From NCBI GenBank assembly GCA_033239125.1, contig BSWB01000004.1, positions 60,697,501 to 60,761,500 on the forward strand: a DNA stretch of 64,000 nt, in the 5' to 3' direction. Made by a program: the position numbers and the translations under genes. The DNA comes from Fagopyrum homotropicum. Taxonomy: Eukaryota > Streptophyta > Magnoliopsida > Caryophyllales > Polygonaceae. Below, one piece after another: positions 11,037 to 23,016 of the stretch. Under the pieces are notes generated by a model that did no database searches, was not told the DNA's origin, and worked only from the letters and a program-made list of their open reading frames with translations. Numbering within the stretch: the first letter of the stretch is position 1; each line of letters opens with the position of its first letter.

Positions 11037-12641
11037 TGTTCGCTCCAAAGTGTGTGCAAAATAAGTCTTAAATTTATAACCAAGAATAAAGTAAGAGCGA
11101 AACCGCAGTGTACGGGTCAATCGCAGTATTAGCAAATACTCCTGGGTTGATCACAAGGACTATGGTGAAATCAAGCACAATATATAACTTTAGGTTGTAA
11201 ACGCAAAACTCGAGCAACAACGAATAATGAATGATATAAATCAGATAAGGGAATGCGGATTCTAGAGATCAAAGTATCCAGTTGTGGTTCGACTCAAGAT
11301 TTCTCAAGGATAAATGTGGACAAAGCTGGGGTTGCAAAGGGATGGTATTTCTACGATGGGGATAGATCACCGGGTAATTCTCACCATCCACTATCCCAAA
11401 TCAAAGATCATATCACCGGGTAAGTCTCAAGGAACTAAGGAAAGGAACAAGCACTCAAACCAACACACTACCTAAGGGGATAAAACTAACCATCACCGGG
11501 TAAGTCTCAGGTTAACTCTCAAAGGTAGGATGAAGGCACACTAAAACCCTAACAAAGGATATACCTTTGTTACCTAACACTCATCATCATAGGTAAACAA
11601 GCAAAGGAATCACCAGGTAAGTCTCTTCCTAGGCTTGAATGTAAACCAGGAAAGGTGCAACAAGGATAGGATTTGACAAACTATAACCTAAACTCAAGAT
11701 CAGGCAATGCAGCAGGCAATCTCGTGCAGTTCTTATCGATCTCGGTCGAGATGACTCCAAGAACAGCCCGAAACGGATTTCGATTTAGGATTAACTCAAC
11801 TTTCAGGGTCCACTCGCGATAATGGTTTACTCTTTCATCATCTATACCACAACCTTCAACCAATCACCCTAGAATCGTATGGGTTTTAGCCAACAATCAT
11901 CATGTTCAGAGCAATAATCATATATTCAATCAAAAAGTCAATAAAAAAGAATAAAACAATCAACAAGGATATCTCAATTATCAAAAGCAAACAATCAAAC
12001 AAATTGTCAATTATTCCAAAAGAATGATAACAACTCACTAATAACTTTCCAAGAAAATCCAACAATATCTCTTCTCTTCCTTGAACCCTAAGTAATCCTT
12101 CCTTACATCTCTTTCTTCTGTGAATCCTTCCAATAGCCGTCAAAAGACTTTTTGACGTCTCAGCCGTGTGTGAGCATCCTTTCTTCGGTATTCATCTTCC
12201 ATTCTTATAGAAGAATCTTAGGTCAAAATAATATCTTATTCCCTTGGGTTGTGGGCCGTCGACCTCGAGCTAGGCTCGGTTGGCCGTCTCCTTCGAGGTG
12301 CATGATTGTAATAGTCAAAGATCAATAGTGGATCACGTACTTTTCTTCGTATCTTCAACTGAATCTTTCCTCCATCCTTTCCCTATGGTTCCTACCTTTC
12401 TTATTGTCCTTCCTAATGCTCCACAATGTAAATCCATGACCTCCTTAGACTTCAATGCTCCATTTTGATCCAAAATATGCCTTATTCCCTACAATTACAA
12501 TCAAACGTGGTGTACACCTCGATTCTTGCAAAGTAGACGAATAATGACATAATCATCAAGAATAAATGTCCATGCATGCAGAATAATGATGAGAAAATGC
12601 CGAAACCATATCCGAAATATAGACAATAATTCATGCTACCA
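11037..12641 (-). repeat. Athila-1 left (3') LTR
   Basis: 1605 bp, TGTTCGCTCC..GCTACCA, collinear with 40730-42318 but visibly diverged. It contains four ACCGGGTAAGTCTCA-type motifs at 11369, 11415, 11495 and 11612, and the Athila motif CTCGGTCGAG at 11741. The right neighbour AAAATACCCCATACTT is the polypurine tract seen in reverse. Confidence 0.92.
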
Positions 12642-13413
12642 AAATACCCCATACTTGCCTCTTGCTTGTCCCCAAGCAAGGTTCAAATCTGAGATATAAG
12701 ATAGTAGGAATTATTAATCTTAAAAGCTCAATGAAAACTTTAAAAAACTTTTGGTTGTGTGCTTCTACTCATAGATCACCCTTAGAGAATGTTTCATAGC
12801 TAGTAAGAATCAAAATATAAGCAAAACAAGTTATAGGTATAAGAAAGCTAATCACACTTCACACGAAATCGTAGAATGTGTAGCAAATCATATTCATCAA
12901 AATCAATTATGGATAATCCAGTTTAAACCACAAAGTCAAACAACATACTCAAGGTCCCAAGGGCTTTCAAATAAAGGTCAAGCAACGTGTTAGGGATGGA
13001 ATGTATAAAGGATATTATGGTGCTAAAATCCGGGAAAAGGATAAGAACTTCACAACTTCGAACTCCACTCCCATCAATAAGCTTTTCTTACTGCTTTTCA
13101 GCATCTTTCTTTACTTTCACTTTTTAAGAACATGGACAGAGGTGCACAATAACTGAAGCCTTGGAGATCGGTTAATCTCAATTTCTCGAGATGCCTCAAA
13201 CCTTGATCCACATATCATTACCCGTTAGGACTGTCAATCAATCAGACTTTGGCGCAACACAAACACCCGGCTATGTGAATAGTGCCGAGTTACTCATCGT
13301 CATGACTAATGTCCCCAAACCTATTATTTTCTAACACTTATCCACTTTCAAAATCATCTTTCACTTGCTCTTCCACTTTCTTGCTTCCAAATTCCCGGAT
13401 AGATGAAGGGAGG

Positions 13414-13477
<64 letters not shown>

Positions 13478-14043
13478 GGGCTAAAAAGAATGATCTAGAA
13501 GAGGAAGAAAGGAAACGAATCGCCTCAATCATTCCTATAAGAATGTGAGAGAACTTATAACGCAGTTTCAACCTTCAAATTCAATATGATTTGGATAAAA
13601 CAACTCACTAAGAATGCTCAAATTTCAAACAAAGTATTCAAACCTAAAATATACCATAAATAATTTCAAACACATAAAGATCATAAAAAACTATTCAGCA
13701 AACAAGAATCATCATTGGGATCATATCCGTCCTAGAACCACATATTTTTTCGAAATTTCACGTTTTTCAAAACCCATTTCGGCCGAGATGCGTACGGACA
13801 ACCAAGATGCTAGACCGAGGTAGGCTCCTGTTGTGGTCATCTCGTTTGGTCATATGCATTTCGGTCGAGACAAAAAAAATTTTCAAACCAGTTTTGTGCA
13901 TTTTTTCGATCAAAATCAGAATGCAATGCATGTAATATGCCACACAACCATAAAGCATATAATGTAACCCATAGAAGAAGTCATAAGGTGCAGAATATCA
14001 ATTATTACATACCCGAGTATCACAAAGCACCTTATACTTAAGA
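12642..14043 (-). other. Athila-1 non-coding 3' region
   Basis: This is the spacer between the third ORF and the 3' LTR, collinear with 21625-23016 of Athila-2 (shared blocks include CCCGGCTATGTGAATGGTGCC-like and TTCCCGGATAG sequence). No ORF is worth calling. It contains a long TA microsatellite and the motif TTTCGGCCGAGATG near 13780. It ends at TAAGA (14039-14043), the left target copy of Tekay-2, and continues at 35494. Confidence 0.8.
13417..13475. repeat. (TA)n microsatellite
   Basis: About 29 uninterrupted TA dinucleotides. The matching place in Athila-2 (about 22417) has only GTATATGACGGG, so the expansion is private to this copy. Confidence 0.95.
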
Positions 14044-16551
14044 TGTAACACCCCAAATTCTGAGAACTCGGGGAGCTACTAGTTAGGACCTCACAATGGG
14101 TCCCGACCTTAGTTTGACAACAATTTAACTTGGATCTTACAACAAGGCACAAAAGTATTAAAAACATTTGAAAACTTTAAACAATATATACATGAAAAAA
14201 AAATATGTATCAGCCTTACAAATCAAAGGTACTAAAACGATGCATATGAAGTATATAAGACAACCTCGTCCCCAACTAAATGAGTACGTGGACCCGGCTG
14301 ACCATTCCCTCCGTATCTCTCTACAACTGTCTTAACCTGCAAGGCATCTACAAGCGGTATAAAACCGTTAGCTAACATTCTATGCATAAGTATAAAGGTA
14401 AAAGCACAATCACACATCATACACAATCAACATCCAACACTCAATCCTCTTATTATCTTTAATTAGGTGATAGGTCATTACTAATGATACTTATTTTGTG
14501 ACACGAGGGATTCCCAAACCTCGCCCCTGTACCCGTTTACCAACGCGGAATGGTACTAATGCATCTGACCGTCTACCGGATTGGGCTGGTCGCAGGGAAC
14601 CTCCTAGACTCTTGCAAGAGCTAGGCAGATGATGTCACGACCTGTTATCATACACTTGGGTCAATTACGTAAATAATAAGGTCGGCCTAATCCGGTTTCG
14701 TTGTTTATCATAACTAACAAACACCACTCATACACATTACACTCATACAAGAAGTCAGCTAAGTAAGTCCGTGGACTTACCAGAATCATATCTCGACTCT
14801 CTTAATCACCACTCATCGGTAACTGTAGGAATTCAGTAGCCTGTCAAAAGAGACAAGTGTGTCAGCACACTTTCTAGGTAATTAGAAGTCTAAGACTTCT
14901 AAGATAGTAGGTCTTAATAGAACGGAATTGATTACAGTATTAGTTTATGGTAAAATGACTATTTTACCCTTGGTCCCGAAACTTCTAAAAATTTCATAAT
15001 TTATGTTCAAACTCTTATTTGAGACTAACTAACCATATTCTACTCCCTAGGATGATTTTAGGTAACAACTAGAAAAACTACCCCTTTTCTATTTCCCGAA
15101 AAGTCACTAAAGTCCAACTACAGCTTTAAATATAAAATTCGAATAATCTTATAAAAATTCCGAAATAATTCCCTAGATCATCTATGATATCCCATCAACT
15201 CATAGGAGAAATAATTTCTTAAAACTGTTAAAGCATCGCTTCTACAAAAATTTCTAAAGTTGGTTACAACACTTAACAAGCAACACACTGTCTTAACTTT
15301 GAAAAATCATAACTCCTAAACTACTCGCTGGATTTATCCCAAATTTTGATATGTTCTACTATAAAATCTTATCTATAATATATCCCAAATTCAGCCGGAA
15401 AGGAGATCAAAATCCTATTTAAAACTATCTCACAAAACCGAATTTCAGCACAACAGAAAAACTGCTTACGACTACATCTTTGAAAAATCGTAAATCTCAA
15501 ACCACTCGCTGGATTCCTCTCAAATTTTAATATGTTCTACAACAATATGTCAACTATATCATATCTAAAATTCAAGCTCAACGGAGATCAAAAGCCTATT
15601 CAAAACTATCTTACAAAACAGCATACCATGCTGTTTTTCTCAACTCAGCACATTTATAAAAACTGTAAGTGGAGTCAACTTTGAAACCCCATATCTCTCA
15701 AACCGTAACATGGATTACTCTGAAATTTTAGTATGATTTACTATGCAATACCACCTACAACGTATCCGAAAATCAGCCAAAAAGAAGGAGTATTTCATAC
15801 CTAAATCGGATTCTGAAGTTGGGTACTGGACACAGTTTTGGAAGTTCAGAAAAGTAAATCCTTTTACAGTGCTTCTCCTGCTCGACCTGAGTGAGTTTAG
15901 GACAGATTTTATAGCATCTAATAGCTCATATGTGTGGAGGGAAAGGTAACCAAAAGAGGTATGGGTCTTACTCGATTCTAGGGTTCGACCATTGGAAGTT
16001 GCGGCTTGCTTGACTCCTCCTGTTGGTTTTGTGATTGCTTGCGTACAGAGAATGATGCAGCAGGAAAGAAAGGACTCCAGTTGTGCAAGGAGGGAGGCTG
16101 TACATGTTTATCCTAGGGCTGCTGGTTGTTCCTTCGAGATGAGGATGCATCAAGAGATCCGCCGGTCTGCTTGGTTGACGAAGAGGAAAGGGAAGGCTGG
16201 ACAATTTCTCGTCCTTCTTGTTGGCGGCAGTGGTGCAGAAGGGTGTGGGAATAGGCAGCAGCGGAGGAGAGCCGGAAAGAAACCCTTGGCTATGGCAGCT
16301 CGGGATAGAAACGTAAGAAGAGGGGAGGAGGAGTGTGGCGAGATCTACAGCGTATACCCCGGCATGTATCTGGACACGAAGTGAAGGAGTGTGACAGATC
16401 CGGTGCTTAATCAACGAAAGACTCTTCGAGATCCAACAGTTATGTTCTGATGGAGAGAGAAAGCCTTCCTCCAGCTTGCTAACTAACGTGGGCAAGGCAC
16501 TGTTGGGCCGGTCCAAGTGTAGCAGCTGGTCCCTGACGTGCAGATTGGCCA

Positions 16552-16712
16552 TCTGGGCCTTGTCACTGCTTGTCTGGCCTTGTCACTGCTTGTCTGGGCC
16601 TTGTCACTGCTTGTCTGGCCTTGTCACTGCTTGTCTGGGCCTTGTCAACTGCTTGTCTGGGCTCCGTCAACTTCTTGTCTGGGCCTCGTCACAGCTTTGT
16701 CATGGTCTCGTC
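16552..16712. repeat. ~20-bp minisatellite in Tekay-2 LTR
   Basis: About eight units of GGCCTTGTCACTGCTTGTCT, with late units changing to GTCAACTGC and CGTCACAGC. The same array is at 35066-35225 in the other LTR, so it predates insertion. Confidence 0.9.
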
Positions 16713-16729
16713 TAAAGTCGTCGTTAAGG

Positions 16730-16880
16730 ATTACTTATAAGAATTAGGGTTTGATATAATTCTATCATTTTATGTGAATTAAATTCTACATAAAATGATA
16801 AAAATTATAAGAATTAGGGTTTGATATAAATCTATCATTTTATGTGAATTAAATTTTACATAAAATGATAAAATTTGTGA
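16730..16880. repeat. Duplicated hairpin unit at the U3 end of Tekay-2 LTR
   Basis: Two ~68-bp units carry ATAAGAATTAGGGTTTGATA and then an inverted repeat ATCATTTTATGTG..TACATAAAATGAT. The same pair is at about 35248-35390 in the other LTR. Each unit could fold as a long AT-rich hairpin near the element's 5' tip. Confidence 0.8.
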
Positions 16881-16974
16881 AGAAAGAAATACTAGATAGA
16901 ATGGAAAACCGTCAACGGCTCGAAGTCCGATTTGCTTCGGAGTTAAACTGAATAAAAAAATTTCGGATATTACA

Positions 16975-17175
16975 TCAGTACCCCCTTAATAGAAGTTTCG
17001 TCCCGAAACTTAGAACAAGGTACTTAATTAAACGACTTCCATACATAAACTTGTTTATCCTAGTTTCACTAATTTTTAATTTCGTTTTCTAAACCCCTCT
17101 AACCCTATTAAAGCGTAACGAAAAATCTGGTCGTTACATCAGACCCCCCTCAAAATAAGTTTCGTCCCGAAACTT
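16975..17175 (-). promoter_or_regulatory. Two polypurine-tract/hairpin blocks of Tekay-2
   Basis: The first block (TCAGTACCCCCTTA then AAGTTTCG-TCC-CGAAACTT, 16975-17011) adjoins the LTR. A second, complete-looking LTR end (GTCGTTACA, ending 17138) with its own TCAGACCCCCCT tract and the same hairpin (17157-17175) lies 164 bp inside. The sequence before the second TTACA does not match the end of this element's LTR. Confidence 0.75.
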
Positions 17176-19872
17176 AGGATAAGACAATTCTGATCGGCCT
17201 TTAAGGCACCAAATGGGTGTGTTTGATCATTACACAAAAGTCTCGTCGTTCCAACATCTAAGTATCCTATATATCAAGGTTACCAAAAGAACACATCACT
17301 AATTAAACACTCAAACATGAAATAAACAAGCAGTCAAACAATATCACAGATACAAGGTCAAGCCCTGACTCGTTACTCCCGAGGTTACAACTATCGCTAC
17401 ATAAGTTTTTGAATTGTTACGTCTCTTGCTATCCCCAAAGTCTTAGGTAGCCTTATCGGCTTCTCATAAAACCACTAAATCTTAAATCTTTTCAGGTACT
17501 TAGATCACAAGCGCCTGCTACCACGTTCTAGAGTGGTTACCGGATATCTCACTGTTATTATCCGGCTCAAATGTTTGACCCTCTAATTTGATGACCTAAC
17601 TCGTGTCTGGTAGGTATCTCTCCAACTGAAATTTTCAAACTCAGTTCCTAAACTTAGTCTCCGTGGAAAACCGAAGCTACACTCTCCAATAGGGTGAGGA
17701 AAACTAGTACATCAGTGACTTTTAAACCGCTTTAAAACTTCTAATGGTTTTCCTTACTCAAATCACTTCTAGATCCTTTGATGACCCTACGGAAAAATAA
17801 TCTATTCAACTTCCTTCCCTTCGTTATGACCACTTGCTTCCGGCCTTTTGAAAAGGTTTTGACTACACAATCAAGTCTAAGGTCTTGGACATCCACCAAC
17901 ACTTACCAAGTGCTCAATGCTCTTAGTATCACGACCCACTTGGTCTTGTCTTTTAATATTACTCAGTCATCTTACTCCTCAAGTAAGGAATCGTCACCTT
18001 TACCCTTTTCAGGTCTAACACTCGAGACAACTAAAAATCAAATCTAGTGGTCATCCTCTTTGTTCACTTGACATTATTATATTATTTACAGATCTCTCAT
18101 ATATCATTTGTTCAAACTTAGGTTTGTCATGCATTTTCCAAGATCTTAAGTGACCTAGAATACGTCCGGAATGACGGTATTAGACACAAAGTGATCTCCT
18201 ATCACCGTTATTTGATCATGACTACTCAATAATTGTTAACATACCATCAGCAGTGCACTCTTTTCTCCACCATGGTTATCAGACCGATAATATCCATCTG
18301 ACTCAAAACGCAACTATGCTCTATTCCGATATAATATTACACATAAAATCTACTCCGAGATCATGCTTTCTTAAGCATAGTTACTAGGTTGCAAGTATGC
18401 TCCTGTCGCTTCTCATTCTTATGTATCTTCGACTCAGGATGGTAGTTACTCCCTTTGAGCTTTCTAGTGCAGACCATGCACAATATTTTTATTACATCAT
18501 TAATTCTTTCCTAATCCATCCTGAAAACTCACTCTAGAGTATTCTATTAGTATAGAATTCCACACTACTTGTCTGGCAACATGTAACAAAGCCATCACTC
18601 TTCACTCGGATCCATAATAGGGTAGCAGTCTCCTTCTATTACCTCTACATGCACCTAAGTTTCCGTACAACATTTTCAGTCACTCCACATAGCCTATCTC
18701 ACGTTCCTTTTTATACCTTTAATTCATCCAAGATGTTGTCATTGCCTACTTGAGGAAATCCTCTAAGGCGTCGGTAAAGCTACTCCATAGATCCACAGTC
18801 ACAAATATCTCTTCTTAACGGCACATAACTCGTCAATACCAAACCATACTTGCACGTCCTTGGTTGACATCGGTCAGTCAATAATTGACTTATCTCAATT
18901 CCATACCTCTACTGGTATTAAACTTTTGGTGCACATCACCTACTAGATTAATCCTTTTATCCTTCTTTATTTCATCTTATCTTTCACTCTTCTGCTTTCT
19001 TTGGGACAACTCTCTTTCTCAAGTCTCACTGTGCCATTCGCCTAACGCCAAAAGTCGTTCTTAACACTCCACGATAGATGGTAAGCGTCTTGTAGTTCCA
19101 ATGACTTTTAATTACCACCCAATTGTAGTCCCTTTACAAGGACCGTCTGTGTTGATGACTTATGTTTTATTATAAATGGGGTTAACCTAGACTTTTGAGT
19201 CCCTCACAAGATTCTCACCAGCACAGGTTCTTAATCGGTGTTGTTTGTAATATTTCCTTCTAAATCTCGGTTGACTATGTTACAGGGCTTCGATCCTTTC
19301 GATACTGGCGTTGTGATTCCTCTTAGAATTATTATCTTTTAAAGAAGACAAAACGTCTCCCGACTCGTGAAGTCTACATTTTGCTCTTACATTAAGTTGT
19401 AAGTCTCCATTCCGTGTTACTTGTGACCTGTCAAAATTTTCCTTAGCTAGTAGGTAAACAGTTGCTCATGAAAATCCTTTTATACTTCTTTAGTTCTTCT
19501 ACCTTCCACCCTTCCGCTTCTTATGGGCTAACTCCATTTCTCTAGTCCGATTGTGTCATTCATTTGGCATAAATAGTCGTTTCAAATTTTTACGATAGCT
19601 TGCAAGCGTCTTTGAAATTCTTATGGCCGTAAGGATCATCCACTTGCAGTTCCTTTTGCATGGACCATCTGTGTTGATGGCTTGGGTCCCGTGATAATTC
19701 GGTTTACCCTGGACTCTCGAGTCTAGCATGGCTGTTCTCCCATACAGATTTCTTCACTGGAGTTAGTGGTAATATCGCCTTCATGAAACTCCGTTGACCC
19801 TGCTACAGGCTTCCATTCTTTGGATATAGGCGTCGCGGTTTCTTTCAAACTACTTATATCTCTGAGGAGGTC
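17176..19872 (-). pseudogene. Decayed Tekay-2 interior
   Basis: No frame stays open. Around 17520-17640 the sequence aligns by eye with the chromodomain-end region of Tekay-1 (43440-43620), which fixes its - strand orientation and place next to the 3' LTR. The part from about 18850 on is made of ~0.5-kb imperfect repeats. No RT or RNase H motif is visible. The segment ends at AGGTC (19868-19872), the left target copy of Athila-2, and continues from 31704. Confidence 0.6.
18850..19867. repeat. Imperfect ~0.5-kb tandem repeats in Tekay-2 interior
   Basis: Blocks around 18961-19390 and 19478-19867 correspond in order (the CTTCTGCTTTCT block, GATAG-TTGCAAGCGTCTT, GTGTTGATGGCTT, GGCTTC-ATTCTTTGGATA). 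A third unit begins at 31704, where AAAACCTCCCCACGCTTGTGG matches AAAACGTCTCCCGACTCGTG at about 19342. Athila-2 landed at this third junction. Similar decayed sequence occurs at about 46040-46100 in Tekay-1. Confidence 0.55.
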
Positions 19873-21624
19873 TGTTCGCTCCAAACGGTGTGTGCAAGCT
19901 TTAAATTTATAACCCTAGACGTAAGCTTAAAACAAGGATGCGAACCCGTAGTGTACGGGTCAATCGTAGTAAAAAGCAAGGAATTCCAGGGGTCGATCAC
20001 AGGGACTTAGTGAAACAAAGTCCAATTACGTTAAGTTTTAGCAAATACTAACCACAAGTAATTAAAACAATCAAAGATGATAAAAGTCAATAAAGGAAAT
20101 ATGCAATTCTAGGGATTAAAGCATCTAGTTGTGGTTCCAACTCAAGATCTAAAGATAAGCGGACAAAGCTGAGGTTTTTGCATGGGGAAGGTGTTATTAA
20201 AGTGGAATAGATCACCGCATAAGTCTCACTACTCACTAATCCAAAACCGTAACTCCTATTACCGGGTAAGTCTCAAGGAATTAAGATAAAGAACTATATC
20301 CTCAAACTAACACACCATCTAAGGGAATAGAATCAACCTTTACCGGGTAAGTCTCAGGCTAACTCACAAAGATGGGATGAAAGCACACTCAAACCCCAAT
20401 AAAGGATAAACCTTTATTACCTACACTTATGATCTTAGGTACACAAACTAAGGAATTACCGGGTAAGTCTCATCCTAAGCTTGCATTGAACCAGGAAAGG
20501 TGTAATAAGAATAGGATTTGGCAAACTCTAACACTTAACTCTCAGTTTCGGATCAGATAAGTCACCTCGGTCAGAAGAATTCTACCCCGGCCGAGATGTT
20601 CATCGACTGAGCGAGATGCTTAGGGTTAAGGTTAAAGACTCGAACTTTCAGGGTCCTACTGGAATCTAAAATTATTCTATCATTGTTTTTCCCACAACCT
20701 TCAGCTAATCACCCTAGAATCACACAAAGAGATTGGCCACTCATCATCATGAAAGTATTAATCAAATATATGGGAAGAAGGTGAATATTTGAACAAGAAG
20801 AATTTAATGAAAAGACTTCAATAACTGAATCAAATATCACAACAAAGCATTCCTTGGATAGAAATCCAACAAGACAAGACAACAAGAAAGGGAATCTAAG
20901 ATGATCTTACAAAAATCCTTCAAAAGCTATAAAAGCTACAATCTTCTTCTTCAACCTTCAAAAAGGTTCTTCAAATCTCCCAACTGGAGTATGGCTGCTG
21001 TGGTGTATAAACCCTGATCGATGGTATAGCATGATGTTGGATTTGTGGAAATCCAACCCTTTTTATAGAAAAATAACTCTCCAAAGATAACATATCTTAG
21101 AAAGATCTCTTCCCATAAAAATAGGTAAAATATATGATCTAGCATATCTTCTTCCTTCCAGGAGCCAAGCCCAAAAATATAAGATCTCTAGCTTTCCAAA
21201 GATAAAAGATCTCAGCCAAGAATAAAATATTCTCGCCGCGGCCCAGGTGTTCCCCTCGGTCGAGTCGACTTCTCTGGATCACCTCGGTCGAGGTGAATCT
21301 GTGGTCAACCGAGGTGAGTCACAACTGAATGTGAAATCTCTCAAATCTGGTCTAAAGTGAATCCTAAATCCATGGCTATGCTTCCTGGATGGTTCCTTAT
21401 GTTCCTGAATGTAGCTCTAATGACTCCATAGCTCCTTTTGCTCATTTTTTATGCAAAACGTGCCATTTTACCTACGATTACAACAAAACTAGGTGTAGAC
21501 CTTGATTCCCGCAAAGGTTGATGAAATGGTAATATAATCACCTATCATACATACAAACATGCAGATTATTGAAGATAAAACGTCTAAACAAACCTCAAAA
21601 TATAGACTATAATTCATGCTATCA
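19873..21624 (-). repeat. Athila-2 left (3') LTR
   Basis: 1752 bp, TGTTCGCTCC..GCTATCA. ACCGGGTAAGTCTCA-type motifs start at 20214, 20261, 20342 and 20458. CTCGGTCGAG occurs at 21255 and, inside CACCTCGGTCGAGGTG, at 21280-21295. The following AAAATACCCCATACTT is the reversed polypurine tract. Confidence 0.95.
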
Positions 21625-23016
21625 AAATACCCCATACTTAGCCCTTGCTTGTCCTCAAGCAAGTTCCGCATATAGAAGACAAGATAGAATGGATTATAAG
21701 TCAATAAAGTCAATGAAAAGTTTTTTCAAAAACATTTTTATGGTGTGCTACAATCTTAGATCACTCTAAGAGAATACTTCATGGAATTTAAAATCAATGT
21801 ATGATCAAAACACTTTATAAATATAAGAAAGTTGTTCATCTTTGCATAAAATCATAGAATGCATAATAAGTCATAATTATCGAAATTAATCATGCATAAT
21901 CAAGTTTAAACCACTAAGTAAATCAACAAGCTCGAGGTCTCAAGGGCTTCCCAAAAGAAAGGTCAAGAAACGTGTAGGGTAGGGATGTATGTAAGGTAAT
22001 GTGGTGCTAGAATCCGGGAAAAGGATATACTTCACTTTCACTTTGACTTTCAACATCTTCCACCAATAAGCTTTGCTTATTTCACACTTTTTCTTTTCAC
22101 TTTACTTTTTGGGATGCATGGACAGAGGTGCACAATAACCGAAGCCTAGGAAATCCGCAATCATCAATTTCTTGAGATGCATCAAACCCTTGATGCACAT
22201 ACCATGACCCGTTAGGAATATCGCTCAATCCGACTTTGGCAAGACACAAACACCCGGCTATGTGAATGGTGCCGAGTTACTCATCATCATGATTGACTTC
22301 CCCAAACCTATTATTACTTTCTAACACTTTCACTTCCAGCCAACTTTTCAACTTTAACTTCACTTGCTTTCACCACTTCGCTTGCTTCCAAATTCCCGGA
22401 TAGGTAAAGGGAGGCAAAATGTATATGACGGGCTAAGCATGATCAAGAAGAAGAAGAGAGAAGAATGAATTGCCTTGGTCTTTCCAGGAAGAAAGTGAGA
22501 GAACTTATCTTGCGGTGTCAACCTTCAAATTCAACATAATTTGGATAAAAACAAAGTATTAAACATGCCAATAATTTGAAACAAAGCATTTAGCAACTTA
22601 AACATATTATAAAACCTTTCAAGCATATAAAGATTTCAAAACCAGTCAGTAGCAAGATCTTCACTGAGATCATATCCAGATAAGAAGCACAAAACTCGTT
22701 TTCGAAAACTCTCAGTTAACCCACCTCGGTCGAGGTGTTCTTAGGTCAACCGAGGTGAAACACCTCGTTCGGCCAGAACTCCACCGGTCGAGGTCAAAAA
22801 AAATTTTTTTAAAACCAGTTTTTTTCTTTCAGTTTCGACGTTTTTCTCAATCAAATAACTTGTATGTATGCATGCAATCTCAGATAAGCATATAGAAGCA
22901 AACTGAAGCATAAATATAAATATCCGGTCAAGTAGAGTCGTACATCAAGTAAGTGTCAAATACATCAATAAACACCTCATACTTGGGACACACTGTCCCA
23001 GTGGGTCAAAATAAGT
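21625..23016 (-). other. Athila-2 non-coding 3' region
   Basis: Spacer between the third ORF and the 3' LTR, collinear with 12642-14043 plus the start of 35494 onward in Athila-1. No gene seen. It holds a CACCTCGGTCGAGGTG motif at 22722-22737, followed by a partner CAACCGAGGTG. Confidence 0.8.

Larger units (their letters stand above)
14044..16974 (-). repeat. Tekay-2 left (3') LTR
   Basis: TGTAACACCCC..GGATATTACA. In element sense the U3 lies at the high-coordinate end, with a TATA-like CTATAAAATC near 15910. The hairpin AAGTAAGTCCGTGGACTTACC is at about 14761-14781. Between 15297 and 15790 there are three degenerate ~190-bp units beginning CTTTGAAAAATC or a variant. A 194-codon open frame (15968-16552, -) recurs in the other LTR but has no recognisable protein features. 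Confidence 0.95.

Noticed and set aside
13338..13571. Open frame with an Ile-Tyr repeat
   Set aside because: Translation of the TA microsatellite, not a gene.
15968..16552. 194-codon open frame (-), repeated at 34482-35066
   Set aside because: It lies inside the Tekay-2 LTR; both copies exist because LTRs are duplicates. No protein family features, and the opposite strand is equally open.
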